64,000 nt of DNA from Agarophyton chilense (lineage: Eukaryota; Rhodophyta; Florideophyceae; Gracilariales; Gracilariaceae), in assembly GCA_030374765.1 (NCBI GenBank), contig JARGXX010000040.1:124001-188000 (forward strand), written 5' to 3'. The translations under genes and the position numbers were made by a program. The notes below the pieces were generated by a model, which was given only the letters and a program-made list of their open reading frames with translations, searched no databases and was not told the origin of the DNA. Positions 51,481 to 63,469 of this stretch are shown here, piece by piece; position 1 is the stretch's first letter, and the number at the start of each line of letters is the position of its first letter.

Positions 51481-52199
51481 TAGAATGAGGATTGAACCCT
51501 CCGAGGGTTATGATTATGATCCCCTCTATGGTGTGCTGAGGTGGCACTGTTTTCTGGTTATATTTCGCCTATAAGGGAAAATTCGGATGGCCCATGGTTG
51601 GATTGGCCCCGTGATACACGTGGCTTAATTCTGGCACCGAATTTCGGATATTTGTTAGAACGTTGGATTTTTGGGCCCTGGCAGTGGGATCTCCACGTGT
51701 ATGGCCCTGAGCAGGTGTGCACTACTGTAGAGTTTAGTTAGTGGGCCCTACTTAGGGAGGCGAGATCTGACAGTCCGAGCTCAGAGTAAATGACAACCAA
51801 GGTTGGTCTTCGATACCTTTAGAGGTTCTTCGTCGCCATCGTTTCGGCCTTACAACCCGGAACGGGCTCTGGTTAGCAACGCCTGCGTAGGGACACGACT
51901 CCACTTGGAGAGTGCCCACGTTTGGGTTCCGTGCAACCACCCCCTTGGGACCGCTCAGACGACCTGCGTGCACGATACCCCGTGGGGGTTCTGCTTACTT
52001 GTTGCGTGCTTTTTGTGTTTCCTTTCGAGGACAGGTTTTCGCCCCTGTATTGGGTTTCTTTTGTTGTTTCGCCCCTTTTCTGGTTCTCGGGTCCGGTGCC
52101 TGTTAGTGCCCGACCCTCGCCCCGTTTTTCCTCTTCGCCGGATTTTCCCCCATTCTTTGGGATACCCATACCCATTCCCAATCCAACGGTTTTTACCCC
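51481..52199. other. gypsy Gag linker region, frames disrupted
   Basis: The minus strand is Gly/Glu/Arg-rich and low in complexity (about 52,181-51,873). A plus-strand ORF at 51,541-51,741 is Trp/Pro-rich (DTRGLILAPNFGYLLERWIF) and may be another antisense fragment. No domain is recognised. Confidence 0.35.
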
Positions 52200-52736
52200 T
52201 TACCTCCGTCGGTACTGCCGGAATCTCCCGTGGGAGTTACACCCCACACTACGGGTGGAACGGAGGGCTCTGTCTCTGAGTCTGCCTCCCCCAGGGAACA
52301 ATGCTTCGAACACCTTGAGAGCACTTCCCGTCGCCGGGTTTTGCTCCACAGGGATCACCTCCGTGGGTATCTTTAGAACGAAACCAGTAATTGGTGGCAG
52401 ATAAATGTCTTGAGGATCTACATTCCCCGGGACCTCTTGACTCTGCTTCGGACCTTGTAGGTACCCACTTTCAGTCGGTAAGTGTTTTGAATGGGTGTAA
52501 GGACCCATTTAGAACCCTTGTTGTATGCGCTTTGCAATATTCACTTGTGTAGGTCGGGATTCTGCGAATCCCTCGGAAACCCAATGGTCTTGCACCGCGC
52601 GGTAAACATGCTCCCTAGCATCTGTAAAGAGATACTGTTTCACCATTTCAGGTATCCTATCCGATAGCTCTTGAGCTGCTCGGTCAACCACAATACGGGT
52701 AAATGCATCGGCGTCCATTGAGGTCGGAACCATCCG
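52200..52736 (-). pseudogene. gypsy Gag N-terminal region
   Basis: Two minus-strand frames meet at 52,508: DADAFTRIVVDRAAQELSDR, IPEMVKQYLF, and DPQDIYLPPITGFVLKIPTE, ENPATGSALKVFEALFPG-like residues. They precede the capsid part in the expected order, so I read them as the matrix-like N-terminus. A frame change or stop lies at 52,509. Confidence 0.45.
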
Positions 52737-53156
52737 GGTATCCGACTTCTCCTTTAAGGTTAATGCATCCTCGACCGCGAGGGTGACGAGCGCTTTCGCT
52801 TGCTCTTCGAGCTAAGGCCATAGCTCCTCGGCTGCAACCTCAATTGGTAATTCCCTTTGAGGTTCCGTTGCCATAGGCGGCGGACCATGTACCTTTACGG
52901 TTTTGTCCCGAGTGTGCCGGAGCAGCTCCTCGGGGTTCTCTAGAATCTGGTGAGCCGATGGGACTTCTTTAATAGCTTAATGGCTTGGCGGGGCGCTCGC
53001 ACCACGCGTATTCCGTTTAGGTTGTTCCATTTTTGACCAATAGTGGTATCCTGTATTGCTTTGCTGGATTTCCTGAAACCAAATAGGTGTACAAGCGTCC
53101 AATCCTTCTCGGAATCTCGTTTGAACCATGAAGATACGACGAAACCTAAAAAAACT
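52737..53156. other. gypsy 5-prime leader
   Basis: The region lies between the primer-binding site and Gag. It contains several ACC-N5-GGT dyads (52,734, 52,891, 53,077). The minus-strand frames are short, so the Gag start may be lost here. Confidence 0.4.
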
Positions 53157-53174
53157 TTCTAAATCGGGAGACCA
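53157..53174 (-). promoter_or_regulatory. Primer-binding site of the gypsy element
   Basis: Minus-strand TGGTCTCCCGATTTAGAA begins three bases inside the 5-prime LTR. It starts with TGG, the complement of a tRNA CCA end, and would pair with a tRNA ending CGGGAGACCA. I cannot name the tRNA. Confidence 0.65.
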
Positions 53175-53177
53175 AAA

Positions 53178-53759
53178 TGTCGTACAATCACCTCTGGGGT
53201 CTGCTACTGTCTTGTCTCAGGAGCGTGCTGACGCTCAACGTCAGAAGGTAGACATGATAAAGATTGATGGTAACAGGGCACCGTGAAAACCCGCAGGGGC
53301 AAACGGCGGGGCAACTAGCCTACACCGTTTAGGTGAACGATGGTAGGCGTCTACGCGCGGTAAAACCTATATGGTACTTGAGAAACAATGAACCAAAAGG
53401 TATACTCGTGACCCAAGTAGTGCCTGTGTTTATCAGACTAGGGTGGAGGAGGTGCAGTTCCTTATATGCAGTGGACTGCACCCTCCAGATCACCCGGAAG
53501 ATGCCAGCAAGGCACGGTCTTTGACCTAGTGTCAGAGACCTGGCCAGCACTGGCTACAGTGCCAGATGGCCACTCCACTACTGAATTACTCACAATCACT
53601 CAACCAGAAGGTACATGTCAACACTACACGTGGCTGACAACACCTAGATGATAACTCGCCCGGAGCTGCGTGGCTGATGATCCCTCGCATCCATCACCGT
53701 CAAGGTCAGTGTAGTATATCGACAATCTCAAAGGTCAAACCTTCTGCCACTATACGACA
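53178..53759 (-). repeat. gypsy 5-prime LTR
   Basis: 582 bp, partner of 43,441-44,022. It differs at about 15-16 positions, mostly transitions. Three of the six dyads in the other LTR are altered or differ in their spacer here. Confidence 0.95.
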
Positions 53760-53798
53760 GCCCGATGGTCGTTTGCGTCAATCCCTGGGGTTCTTCTT

Positions 53799-53986
53799 TG
53801 GTTGGCATCAGGTGAAGCTTCACTATCACACAAATACAACATGTAAGCGTGAGAAATACATTTCAAAAACGTTTGCCACGGCATAATGTCAACGATTCAT
53901 GGTACAGCCACTAAGAATACAAATACAAAAACATTGGGCATTTGCAACAAGAGAAGATGAATCGCATCAACAAGAACATTCTAATA
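53799..53986 (-). repeat. copia-1 3-prime LTR, copy 2
   Basis: Partner of 9175-9361 at about 89% identity. It ends ATTCTAATA at 53,986, followed by the PPT complement CTCTTCCGCCTTC. Confidence 0.6.
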
Positions 53987-53987
53987 C

Positions 53988-55935
53988 TCTTCCGCCTTCA
54001 ACCAAAATGTTTCTCGGATCTTTTAGTTTCGGAAATATCCTGAGAGTTGAAGTTGAGTTTGTCAGTATATAGCGTAAGCTGGAGAGCGTCTGTCTTCTTG
54101 GTGAGTAGATCTGCAAGGTTGGAGTTGCCAGGAACCCAAGATATTTTGTCCACTGCACCAGTCTAAAATTCATATTGGGTGCAGCTAACTTCTCCGCGAA
54201 TAGACTTGGCGATAGAGTTTTTCTACGTCAAGAGTGATGTGATTGAATCTTTGGATTCAACTGCAATTCTCAGTTTGACATCCATATCTAACAGCTCCGG
54301 GTATGCCTTAGAGATAGTCCTGCCTTCATCAATGCCTTCAGAAGCGGCAAAAATCTCGGCTGCTGGAACGCTTTTAACTGGGCGCTCTGCCTTGTGAAAG
54401 AGCCACGAGATGGTATAATCAATAGAACTGCTTTTCATTTCACCTACAAGTAGACCAGTTAGAACTCCAAGTTGACCACAAGCATCAGTACGTGATGCAT
54501 CAACAAATACTAAGACGCTGATCTCATGCTGTTTGTTATCTGTCGGCCTAGGGTGTGCGATTGTTTTTCCAAGCTTTTTAAGCTTTGCAAAAAATATTAA
54601 CTGGTTGAACAAAATGGCAGACCTTAAGATCGGGTGCTTTTTGCTGTAGATAGCTCGCATAGAATGAGCAAAAAGGCGATGCAGCAGTTCCGATCCATCC
54701 AAGGGAACTGTTGGTTGAGGCAAATAATGACTTCTCAATCTGGTTGAGTGGTTCGTCAGAATGCTTGCGACGTTGTCTGGAGAAGGGATACTCAGTAACA
54801 GCTTCCATTTTGTCGTCGGCGTCAGTCTCAATGGTAAGGTCACCATTTTGAATAGTGTTAATCTCAAAGAAACGTAGCTTTCCTGGTCCATGCATCACAT
54901 CACCAAACTTGAATCGTTTGTCAAATTCCATCATACCACGTTTCACACCGTTGGCATCACCTGCAACGTTCAAGTCATCTACAATTTTTGCGACAATTAG
55001 TCCCAACCTTCCGTTTTCTTTTTGAAAGAAGAGCTGGGGCACGTGAGCTGACTGAGTGAGTCCAATTTCAAACATAATATTGTCGGACTGGTTCTACCAT
55101 TTATCATTGGCATTTGAAAGCCCGTATGCAGCTGTCAACAACAACCATAGATTAGTAGATTTCATTCGGCTTTCTTTGGGAGGGCGCACATAGACATTTC
55201 TCTGCGCCTCACCGGTCTGCAAAAATGCAGAGTTTACATCAGCCCTGCAAATGTTCCATCGGAATAAAGATGCTATGGACTCGAGAATCCAAAGACCTGT
55301 AGGTGGACACGTTATACAGTCTTTGCTTAGGACGATCCTTAAGTCATCTTCGCTACCATGAGGTGCTATTCGTGCTTTTAGCTTCAAAGAGCCATCGTCA
55401 TTAGTCTTGATTTTGTAAAGTGTGTGACTATTGATTATATTTGAGTTCGGAGGAACTTCGTCGTGTGTGACAGGGCGCACAGTCTTGATGAAGGTTTCCT
55501 CTTCTAACTTGTATGAATTGACTAGAGGGTATTGGTGGAACCCTTGTGCGTGGTGCTTGAGGAATGGCTTATTCCCGAAATGCTTTACCATTGACGACTG
55601 AACAGCTTTCTCAGTGCTAGTGACTTGTAAATCAGGCAGTGTTGAACTAGAGCTAGAGCTAGCTGTAAGTGCATTGTTGTAGTTCCAAACTTCCTTTATC
55701 ATATCTCGGAGTTCTTTGTCGCCGTCCTCATAATAGGTGTTTAGACGACCATCTTCGTCTGCTGAATGCACAGTTCCTGGATAAAAATGCGCAGCCATGG
55801 GCCAGAGCACTGAAAAAATGTGTCCAACTGTCGGTTTATCATACGGACAGTCCGTCGATAGTACATCATCAGCAGCTGCATTCTCATGATACGATGTAGC
55901 CTGAGAGTCAAAACATCTACTTGGTACTATAGTCC
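53988..55935 (-). pseudogene. copia-1 reverse transcriptase and RNase H, copy 2
   Basis: RT: HTLYKIKTNDDGSLKLKARI, NICRADVNSAFLQTGEAQRN (first Asp), then a TAG at about 55,091 in DKW*NQSDN, then GLIVAKIVDDLNVAG with the Asp-Asp of the active site in an unusual Ile-Val-Asp-Asp context, and GDLTIETDADDK with PFSRQRRK. A one-base shift in a run of six T at about 54,590 precedes KLGKTIAHPRPTDNK. RNase H then shows VLVFVDASRTDACGQLG and SVPAAEIFAASEGIDEG; two TAG codons interrupt the end at CAG positions of copy 1 (54,223 and about 54,165). Confidence 0.8.
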
Positions 55936-57189
55936 GGACTTGCTTCGGCAGTCGTTACAGGCAACGTGCCTGCAGAACTACGCTGTTCAATAGAGAGTTC
56001 ATCTATCGAGCCCATTCCTTCCTGTACTAGTTGGGCGAAGCTCTCTTTAGAAAGTGCTGGCCAGGTATCTTCAAAGGCGGCAATAATTTCCCGACCCTTG
56101 CGTCCTGGAACGCTCACTGAGCGAGCAGCTCTGTTGAATAAGAGGATCGGTTTGGGATCCGTCCACTTTCCTCTCTTTTCATAGTCTTTCTTTTGGTTGA
56201 CTTCAACAAAGTCACCAACTGCGATTGGTGGTTCAGTCACAGAATTTGAGCGAAGAATTAGCGCTAGTTTGCGGCGTTTTTGTAGCTGGTCACGAGCAAT
56301 GCGAACATCGTCAGGTATAGCAGTTTTGTTAGGCTCGGCGGCAATAGGATTTGAGAAGCCTTTCGCTAGTTCAAATGCAGACAAGGTGTTGTTACCGTAA
56401 AGATCGTTAGAAATACACAGAGGCTTGTATGCAGCTACTTTGGGGTCAAACTCGGAACCAGCATCCTCTTTTAGGTTAATAAAGATGCTGCGAAAGATGT
56501 TATGCTTAGACACTATCGCATTTTTCGAGTGCCTGCCAGGAGGCACTCGATGAATCGGTATTCCAAGCTTCTTGGCGTAGCGCTTGAACGATCCGACTTG
56601 GAAGGCTTTGTCTGCACGAATAGAGTCAGGGTACCAGAACTGGGATAACCAGGAGGCTTCAAAGGCAAAAATAGCCTCTGCAAGACTTGTTGAAGTTACT
56701 ACAAGAGCACTTGAACATCTTGTAATTAGATCCATCAAGTGCATTTGCAGCATCTCATTAAAAAAAATAAGATCGACACATAAAACCTCGTTGAAGTTCT
56801 TAGAAAGGGAACTAATGGAGACCTTGAGACTGGGCTGCGGCACCGCTGCGGAGCGACAAGCAGTGCAGCGATTGATCATTTCCGTGAGCTACGACTTTAC
56901 GGTCTCAATCCAGATTCCATTCCTCTCTAGCAAGAGCTTGTAGTCACTATAGCTTGCATGGCCACATACGTGTTTGTAGGCCTTGTCTATAATCTTCTTT
57001 ACATCACACCATGGTGTGGTGTCAAGAGTTACTGCAGAGGCTCGAAAGAGTAGAGCCGTCATTGCAGTGAGATGTAAAGATTCCCAATGCCGAGTAGCTA
57101 AGGAAGCCATTATTGATTATGGAAAGGTGGTCTCGGTGTCCGTGAGAGACGAACATAAGTGCATTTCTGCCTATGTGCTCGGTATTAGC
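55917..57189 (-). pseudogene. copia-1 integrase, copy 2
   Basis: Same as copy 1, with a few substitutions. The zinc domain is split by the same TAG, and Val is at the catalytic Glu position (56,514-56,516). A three-base length change in an A run near 56,760 adds one residue. Confidence 0.75.
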
Positions 57190-58490
57190 TTATCGAGTCA
57201 CGTTTCTTCTAATGACCCACTGGGGTGATCCGTCTAGAACAAGGTGCTTGATCCGAACTGAATTACCGTGGTCAGATGTCGCAGTGAGGGCAATTGATCC
57301 TAGTATGTGACGTGCTGAACTGGTGTGCCGGCCAGTTCCGTACTGCCAGTGCGTGTGTCCGTTGAGTGCCAGGGGTATGGCATCTAGCTTCGGGTTAGCT
57401 GGCAATCCGATGTGATCGGCTAGTAAGTTCAGTTCTATTGATCCAATTGCGGAGAACGATGCTTCGTCGCCAAGCAGTGGTCCGAGTTCGACCAGAGATG
57501 TATCGGTACTGGCGGATGAGCTAGTCAGAGTTGCCATATTAAATGAGACAGTCTTCCTCTTAGACTTGTCTCTGCTGTGCTGATCATGGTAAGGTGTGTT
57601 TCCAGTGTAATTAGAGTGACGACCGTTTTCTTTTGACCCAGATGGGGCATCAAATGACTTCATATGCGATGGGAATGAGCCGTCGGGATTGTGGTTGCGC
57701 CTCCAGTGTCCATATTTTCTGCATTCATCACAGGGATACTTTAAAATGGAAGATTGTCCCTTGTAACGGCTTCTGTGACTGCGAAGATGTTCTCGAGTAT
57801 GGCTTGTTCTAGCAGAGCTGGCAACAAGCGATCCAATTTCGCTGTTTGGGGAGGTCTTATCGCAGTGCTTAATGACCGAGGCTACTGATTGATCCGTGAT
57901 AGAGTTGATAAACTCTTCATTCGACGACTGCAAAATGAGGTTCTCATCAGATGATTCGCCTGCTGCCATAACGGAAACCCGTTTGGAGTCATCAATGGCG
58001 GAATTAGATAGTAGCATTAAAGCAGTAATGCACTCGGGTAGCCTGGTAGTAGAAGATATGGAGTTGAACTTTGGAACTTGTGTCGAGAATCGAGACTCGA
58101 AGTTCTTCATGGTCTCGGTGCTGCAACGGCGAGTATTCCATAGCATATTGAGCGCGGGAAGCTTCACTTACTATAGAGAGGGCATCCTTCTGATATATAT
58201 TGCCCACGAAGAAGTCTACTTCCCAATCTTCAATCAGCTCAGTCTGTGACATTCCAGTGCGAAGATCTTTTGCACGGCCATAAAATTGAGATTTGATACA
58301 AACAGCCTGCATTGCTGTCGGCATCTTGCTGCTATTAGAGTCTGGGAGAGTTTTGTGAAACGTCTGCCAGAGCTTGACTGCATCTTGATATTCTTCCTGG
58401 TCACCCCTCCCATCAGTCCATGGAGGGGATCTCACATCCCAGGAGAACTTGGTCCTAGACGAAAAGTTGGCTTAGAATGCTGGGCCCATC
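57190..58490 (-). pseudogene. copia-1 gag and protease, copy 2
   Basis: It has the same early TAA, gag frameshift, His-for-Cys-type knuckle and altered protease signature as copy 1. Only about six base differences are seen. Confidence 0.7.
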
Positions 58491-58628
58491 ACTAAAAAAA
58501 ATTAGACTGCGCCTTCGTGCTTGGTCGAGCTAGTCGACTGAGAACGACAAATTCAAGTGCTTTCTGTCAGTGTAAAACAAATTCCACATTGAGAGAGAGG
58601 TCTCTACCTCTTCCCGCTGGTTTACCAA

Positions 58629-58812
58629 CTACAAACATGGTGATTTGTAAGGACACACAATTACAACATATAAGCGTGCGCAATACATTACAAAAACTGT
58701 TGCCACGAAATAATATCAACGAGTCACGGTACAGCCATGAAGAATACAAATACGAAAAGATGGGGCGGTTGCATCAAGAGAAGGTCAGTTTCATCAACCT
58801 ACCATTCTAATA
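58629..58812 (-). repeat. copia-1 5-prime LTR, copy 2
   Basis: Identical to 12,990-13,173 as far as I can see. Confidence 0.6.
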
Positions 58813-60412
58813 GAAGCATTCACGTTAGTCGGTTATCACAGTTTTTATGAATATAATCCGTTCATTGTAACAATTCCTATCATTGTCGATGACAGTACAC
58901 ATTCATCTTTAGTGCTCAGTCTGCTTTTTCCCTTAATAAGATTTCTACACCAATCGTGCATTTGACTAACTTTACTTCTTCAATCAACACTTTTCTTTGA
59001 AAAACAAAGTATTGAGAGTGCTACCAAATAAAAGAAGAAGCTTATTTATCTTCGTAATCATCTTCGAGAACTCATACAAGTGCGTACGTTAAGTTTTTTT
59101 CAAACTCTTTGTAAGATTTTAAGTTGTGGTCGAGATCTGTTTGGCTACGTTTCCCCTTTCCAAAACAGTTTTAACACTACAGTCAAAGAACGTGGTATTT
59201 CTTTGTCATCGCAGATATTTCGAAATATTTACAGTGCTTCCTTCCAGTTATCAGTAGTTGTTTCGTTATGAATATTTAAAGGAGCCTGCCAATTTGGGCA
59301 AACTGTATATCAGATGAGACGTTCAGTCTAACCAGAGCTAGGGCTGCCCGCACATGGGAAGAGAGGCGGCCTGAGCCGGAAGCAGCCACTAGTATTGCGT
59401 GCTTTTTCTCAGCCGTTCCACTGGCTTTGGCTCAGCCGTGCCATCGTCTCATAACTCGCTTCGGCACGAGAACTCTCAGTAAAAATAATAGAGAAAGCTG
59501 GCCGCTGCTTCCAACTGCGAACAGATCCAGCACTGTTTGTGCAGCCAATGAGAAAGGAGCCACTGACGTCTTTTCATTGGCTGCCCGCCGTAGTAGGAAC
59601 GGTCAGGCGGTCGCCGGCGCCTCCACTTAATGAGCCCGAGAATCGCGACGCTCCCGTACTTAATCCCGGACTCTGTTCACATCCTCGTATGGTGCGACTC
59701 ACACATCTTCAGTCGTAGCTTCAGTCTCAGCTTCACTCACAGCTTCAGCCGCAGCTTCAACAGCACCTCGAGCAAATAGCTTCAGCGGGTTTTTGCAGTG
59801 TTCCCAAGCGCGACTCAAACAACTATCTCAGTCGCAGCTTTAACAGCAGCTTCAGCTCCAGTGTCAGATTCTTCAGCCAAGGAAATGTTTGAGCTTTTGC
59901 CTTCGTATCGTCTTTCGGACGAAATACCCATGAAAGCACCCAGAGACCAATAGCCCATTTTACAAGCCGAGGGGATGCTTCGGCTATGAGATGCTCGCTT
60001 GAGCTTTACCATCTTGTGAATCTCAGAACTGCCCTCGGTTGTAATCGGATATGTACATTTCTACGGAGCGCTACAACTATCTACTGCACCAAACTCACCT
60101 TCAGACCTCCATGTCGTCCCCATCGGCACCTTGCGACACATTACCATCTTCCGCATCTCCTGAATCGGTCTCTGTACTGCTCACAACTCAACTTGATCTT
60201 CCGATGACTTCTTGCACCTCCCGCCGCACTGCGGTACATCTTGCGTCGGCAACCGGCCCGTCGAAACTCAGTGGTCGATACTGTCTTCTCTCCCGGCTTC
60301 TGTGACTCACTGCAACATTTCCGATAGGACTTTCCCCAAAGGCGAATGGTGACCGAGTACCCGGTGTCATTGAACCCAGATCGTTGCCTTGACTTCTCCG
60401 CACGCTGTGCTG
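58813..60412. other. Region between copia-1 and RBR, copy 2
   Basis: Identical to 13,174-14,773 except for about one base (59,728). The CCAAT/CRE dyad is repeated at 59,541-59,584. Confidence 0.4.
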
Positions 60413-63400
60413 TCAACTCAGAGCCATATTCCTCGTGGACGGTGACATGGGAGAAACAAAAATCGATCCGATTTGTTTTGGGGATCTTTGTGTCTTCATG
60501 ATGCCCATAGCACTCTGCAATAATTTACGATCAATATCCCCAAACATTTTCTTTTGTTCCCTTCCCTGACGGCGGCTTGCCCGTCTGGAAAGGTCATTCA
60601 AACCTTCTGAAGCTTGGTCGTCTGCCTTACTCGCTCGCAATGCTTCCGCTAATCTCTTTGCATCTCGGCCTCCATTATCTTCGCCCGTCAGTACGATGAA
60701 GTTGCTCATGTAAGGCACAAACACTTCGTTATAGAAGCGAATGATATCGCCTGTCTCTTCAGCCGTCGATTCCGGTCGTGGCCCACTATCATCGGCAGCA
60801 TCTTCCGCCAACAAATGCCCGAAATCTCCGAGAAAAATGTTACGGGACACTGGTGGAGAATTGCTCAGAAATGTGGAATCACTTGTGTGCTCCAATTGAT
60901 TGTAGTGCCACACGATATGGCGGAACTGCAGTTGGATATGTTGGATCTTGGCCACGCCATCTACCACAAACAGGATGATCAAGTCAATATGTCTGTTGAC
61001 TGTCAAATTCCATCTGCACCACAGAGCATACTGCACGCTTTTCCACACTGCCGAACGAAGGTTGGTGGGGCCAAGTCTTCCTAACAAATCCCCTATTCTA
61101 GTGCTTGCCAGGGCAAACAATTTTTCAAAAAAGAAGTCTAGAACTCTTGCTCTGGCTTCAACATCTCCGTACAGTCGTTCCGGACGCCCCATTTCTTTCA
61201 ACCTTAGTGTGATCATCGCCTTTGTTTCTATACGTTGTCCTTCTTCGATCTTCTGCTTTTGCGGCGTAATCGGGGATTGTTCTACACTTTCTGGCTGTTC
61301 ATTATGTTCTGGTGACTGATCGGACATCTGTGTGTTCACCAACACTCGCTCCGACAAATTTCTCTTTTGGTTAGAACGGTTTCTGCTCATCTTGCGTACA
61401 AAGGAAATCTCGACTACATGCTTGAAGAACTCGTACCAGAGGCGAGTCATGTCTCCATGCCATCCATTCTAGAATACGAGCGTCACAGCTATTCGAATGA
61501 TTAACCAAGCGATGTGGCATCTGTGGTACAAGGGTATAGAATGTTTACAGCGCCTCGTAAGCTCAAAGGGTGATACATTGAACGCACGATAGGCAACTGT
61601 GAAAACGTGAAGATCCCTTCTACCCTAGGCATAGACAGCGGTATCCCACGCGAAAGTGAGAAAGCTTTTGTGTAGGATGTAGTTGTGAAGTACATTGCTA
61701 TTAAACTTTTCAGGCTGTTCGCGTAACCGACGACGTTCCTTCTCGAGAATACCTTCGATGGTTGAGAAACAGATAGCCAGAGCTTCACGTTTGTACCGGG
61801 AATTATTCAGATCCGTAATCACGTCACAAGGCATCAGAGTACCGTCTGCCAACATCAATGATAGCGTATAATGGGCGACCACCCCCAGTGACCCTTCTCA
61901 GATCGTGCGATATAGCCACACTTTCTGGCGGGCATGTGAGACACGTTTCGCTTCGAGTTTCTGGTCGTTTCTGCTTCAGCTCACTGATCCATGTTGCAGA
62001 TCGATTGTTGTCAGTGCCGGGAGTGAGAGCAATGTTTGATGATGGAGGTATAGGAGGCACGATAGTCGTACAGTGCGGCGTAACGACAGCTACTGTGGCC
62101 AGTGCCTCCAATGCATCAGGGTGAGTGGACAGATAGCGTGAGAAGCGATCCTGGAATGACAGTGACGAATGCATGGCAGATTGAGTGCGCGTGCGACGCG
62201 GCGTGGGCGGGCGGGCTTATGATGGGGTGACGGCAAAGTCGGAAGCCTTCCGAAGATGTCGGGGGCGTGGGGTAGGTGCTGCAGACTGGTTTTCGCCGTC
62301 CATACGACGTTTGCGATTGAGAGGTGTGGAAGGCTGTGATGAGGCTTTAGGCGTTGATGGTGCTGCGTGGGTAGTGGGCTGGGCCGGAGATCGTACGGGC
62401 ACAGACGGGTCCTTGTTGCGTTTGAACGGTGCAGCGACGGATGGTTGTACTGGGCGGAGGCTTTGCCACGAAGTTGATGTTCCAGCGCATGAAGACTGAC
62501 GTGGTAAGGGGAGCGAGAGTGGTAAAGCGGCAACGGCAGTAAGCTGTGGCGCATGAAGAAAGATACGTTCGTCGCTTACAATACGGTCATCGACAGCGGT
62601 GAGTTGTTGTGCATACAATTCATCTATTGACTTGCCATGGGCATCGATATCATCTTCAGTAGCCTGAAAGAACGATAACCGAGTGAGGATAGCGGGGGGT
62701 AGGAGAGTTACAACTGTGCGTTGGTATTGGTGCAACTCGCTCGACACGGCGCATGTGATACGAAATACGGCGTTCTCAGGATTGTATGCTGCAATGAGAC
62801 CGGACTGCGTGAGGCAGGCGAGCAGCAAATGGTAGGTTTAAAAATGGTGGTACCAGGACCCGGACGGAGATGAGAGCGAGGCCTTTGCAATGATGAACAA
62901 GAGCCATGCGAGGGTCGTGAAACAGAGGGGTGATTGTGAAGCAAACGGCGACCAATGAGAAAGCGTAGCTTTCTCCAAACGTTTGCTGCAACCATGAAGG
63001 CGGTGTGCGATGCACGACCGTATGGTGTTGGGAATGGGGGCCGCATGTTGCGATTGAAAAGGTCCTCGGGGGAGCGTGAGTTGAGTATGAACTCCGGAAC
63101 GTGACGGACTTGGGCGTTGGCGGCGGAGAGTAACTGTGTGAGGGGAAGCTGGGTATCTGATCGGCGCGGTAGGCGACGGAGTGAGGTAAAGAACACAGGC
63201 GGAGGTGTATAGATTCGGGGGCCGGGGCTCGGCCGAGTTGTGGATGGTGTGCGCCAAATTAGCGATACGGATGGGAAGGGCGAGGCTTTGAACGAGGAGG
63301 TCGATACAATCCGCTGGGGGGGACTGCGGTTGCTGTGGTTGCTTGAGCTGTTGGTGGTTGTGTTGCGAGTGAGCCTGTATGTGAGAGGGGGCGGGAGAGG

Positions 63401-63469
63401 GGGTAGAACAGCACACGTAAACGCTAATTCAGTGTCCCGAGAATACCTGGAAAATGGAAAGCAGCGCAT
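60413..63469 (-). CDS. Retinoblastoma-related protein (RBR), copy 2
   Basis: Differs from copy 1 at one visible coding base (61,311: Ser to either Pro or Leu codon context, SDQSPEHN here, SDQSLEHN in copy 1). The B pocket is at 61,450-60,413; A-pocket fragments are at 61,882-61,450, with the same frame breaks as copy 1. The near-perfect identity of both coding and non-coding parts means the copy is very recent or has been homogenised. Whether either copy is expressed, or whether introns restore the frame, cannot be decided here. Confidence 0.75.

Larger units (their letters stand above)
43587..53087. repeat. Array of dispersed ACC-N5-GGT dyads
   Basis: Examples: 43,587, 43,628, 44,070, 44,230, 44,349, 44,534, 47,262, 50,934, 51,213 and 52,891 (first base). 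By eye about 47 exact N5 copies occur between the LTRs and six in the left LTR; about 30 more have a 4- or 6-base spacer. Chance expectation for 10.3 kb is about 2.5. Spacers vary and are often A/T-rich (TTTAA, ATTGA, TCAAA, ATTTT). Copies occur in LTRs, gag, pol, linkers and the antisense ORFs, so codon use does not explain them. Confidence 0.85.
43441..53759 (-). mobile_element. Complete-length Ty3/gypsy retrotransposon with 582-bp LTRs
   Basis: LTRs 43,441-44,022 and 53,178-53,759, each 582 bp, with TGTCGTA…TACGACA ends (7-bp inverted termini). Target duplication GCCCG at 43,436-43,440 and 53,760-53,764. The LTRs differ at about 15-16 positions (about 97% identical). pol is on the minus strand in the order protease, RT, RNase H, integrase, as in Ty3/gypsy. 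There is no chromodomain. Two ORFs on the plus strand lie between integrase and the 3-prime LTR. Inactivating changes: protease Asp to Asn, integrase first Asp to Gly, stops in gag and before RT, and an 8-base duplication in integrase. The element is full of ACC-N5-GGT dyads. Confidence 0.95.
53799..58812 (-). mobile_element. copia-1, copy 2
   Basis: Partner of 9175-13,173 with the RT region retained (54,309-55,319 has no counterpart in copy 1). LTRs at 53,799-53,986 and 58,629-58,812. It is decayed: stops in gag, integrase, RT and RNase H. Confidence 0.85.

Noticed and set aside
51803..52404. Long plus-strand ORFs with hydrophobic, Pro/Phe-rich products
   Set aside because: They mirror a Gly/Glu/Arg-rich low-complexity Gag linker on the minus strand, so they are likely artefacts.
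43441..53759. The repeated dyads as a CRISPR array
   Set aside because: The unit is only 11 bases, spacing is irregular, and it lies inside coding regions of a eukaryotic retrotransposon. No cas genes are present.
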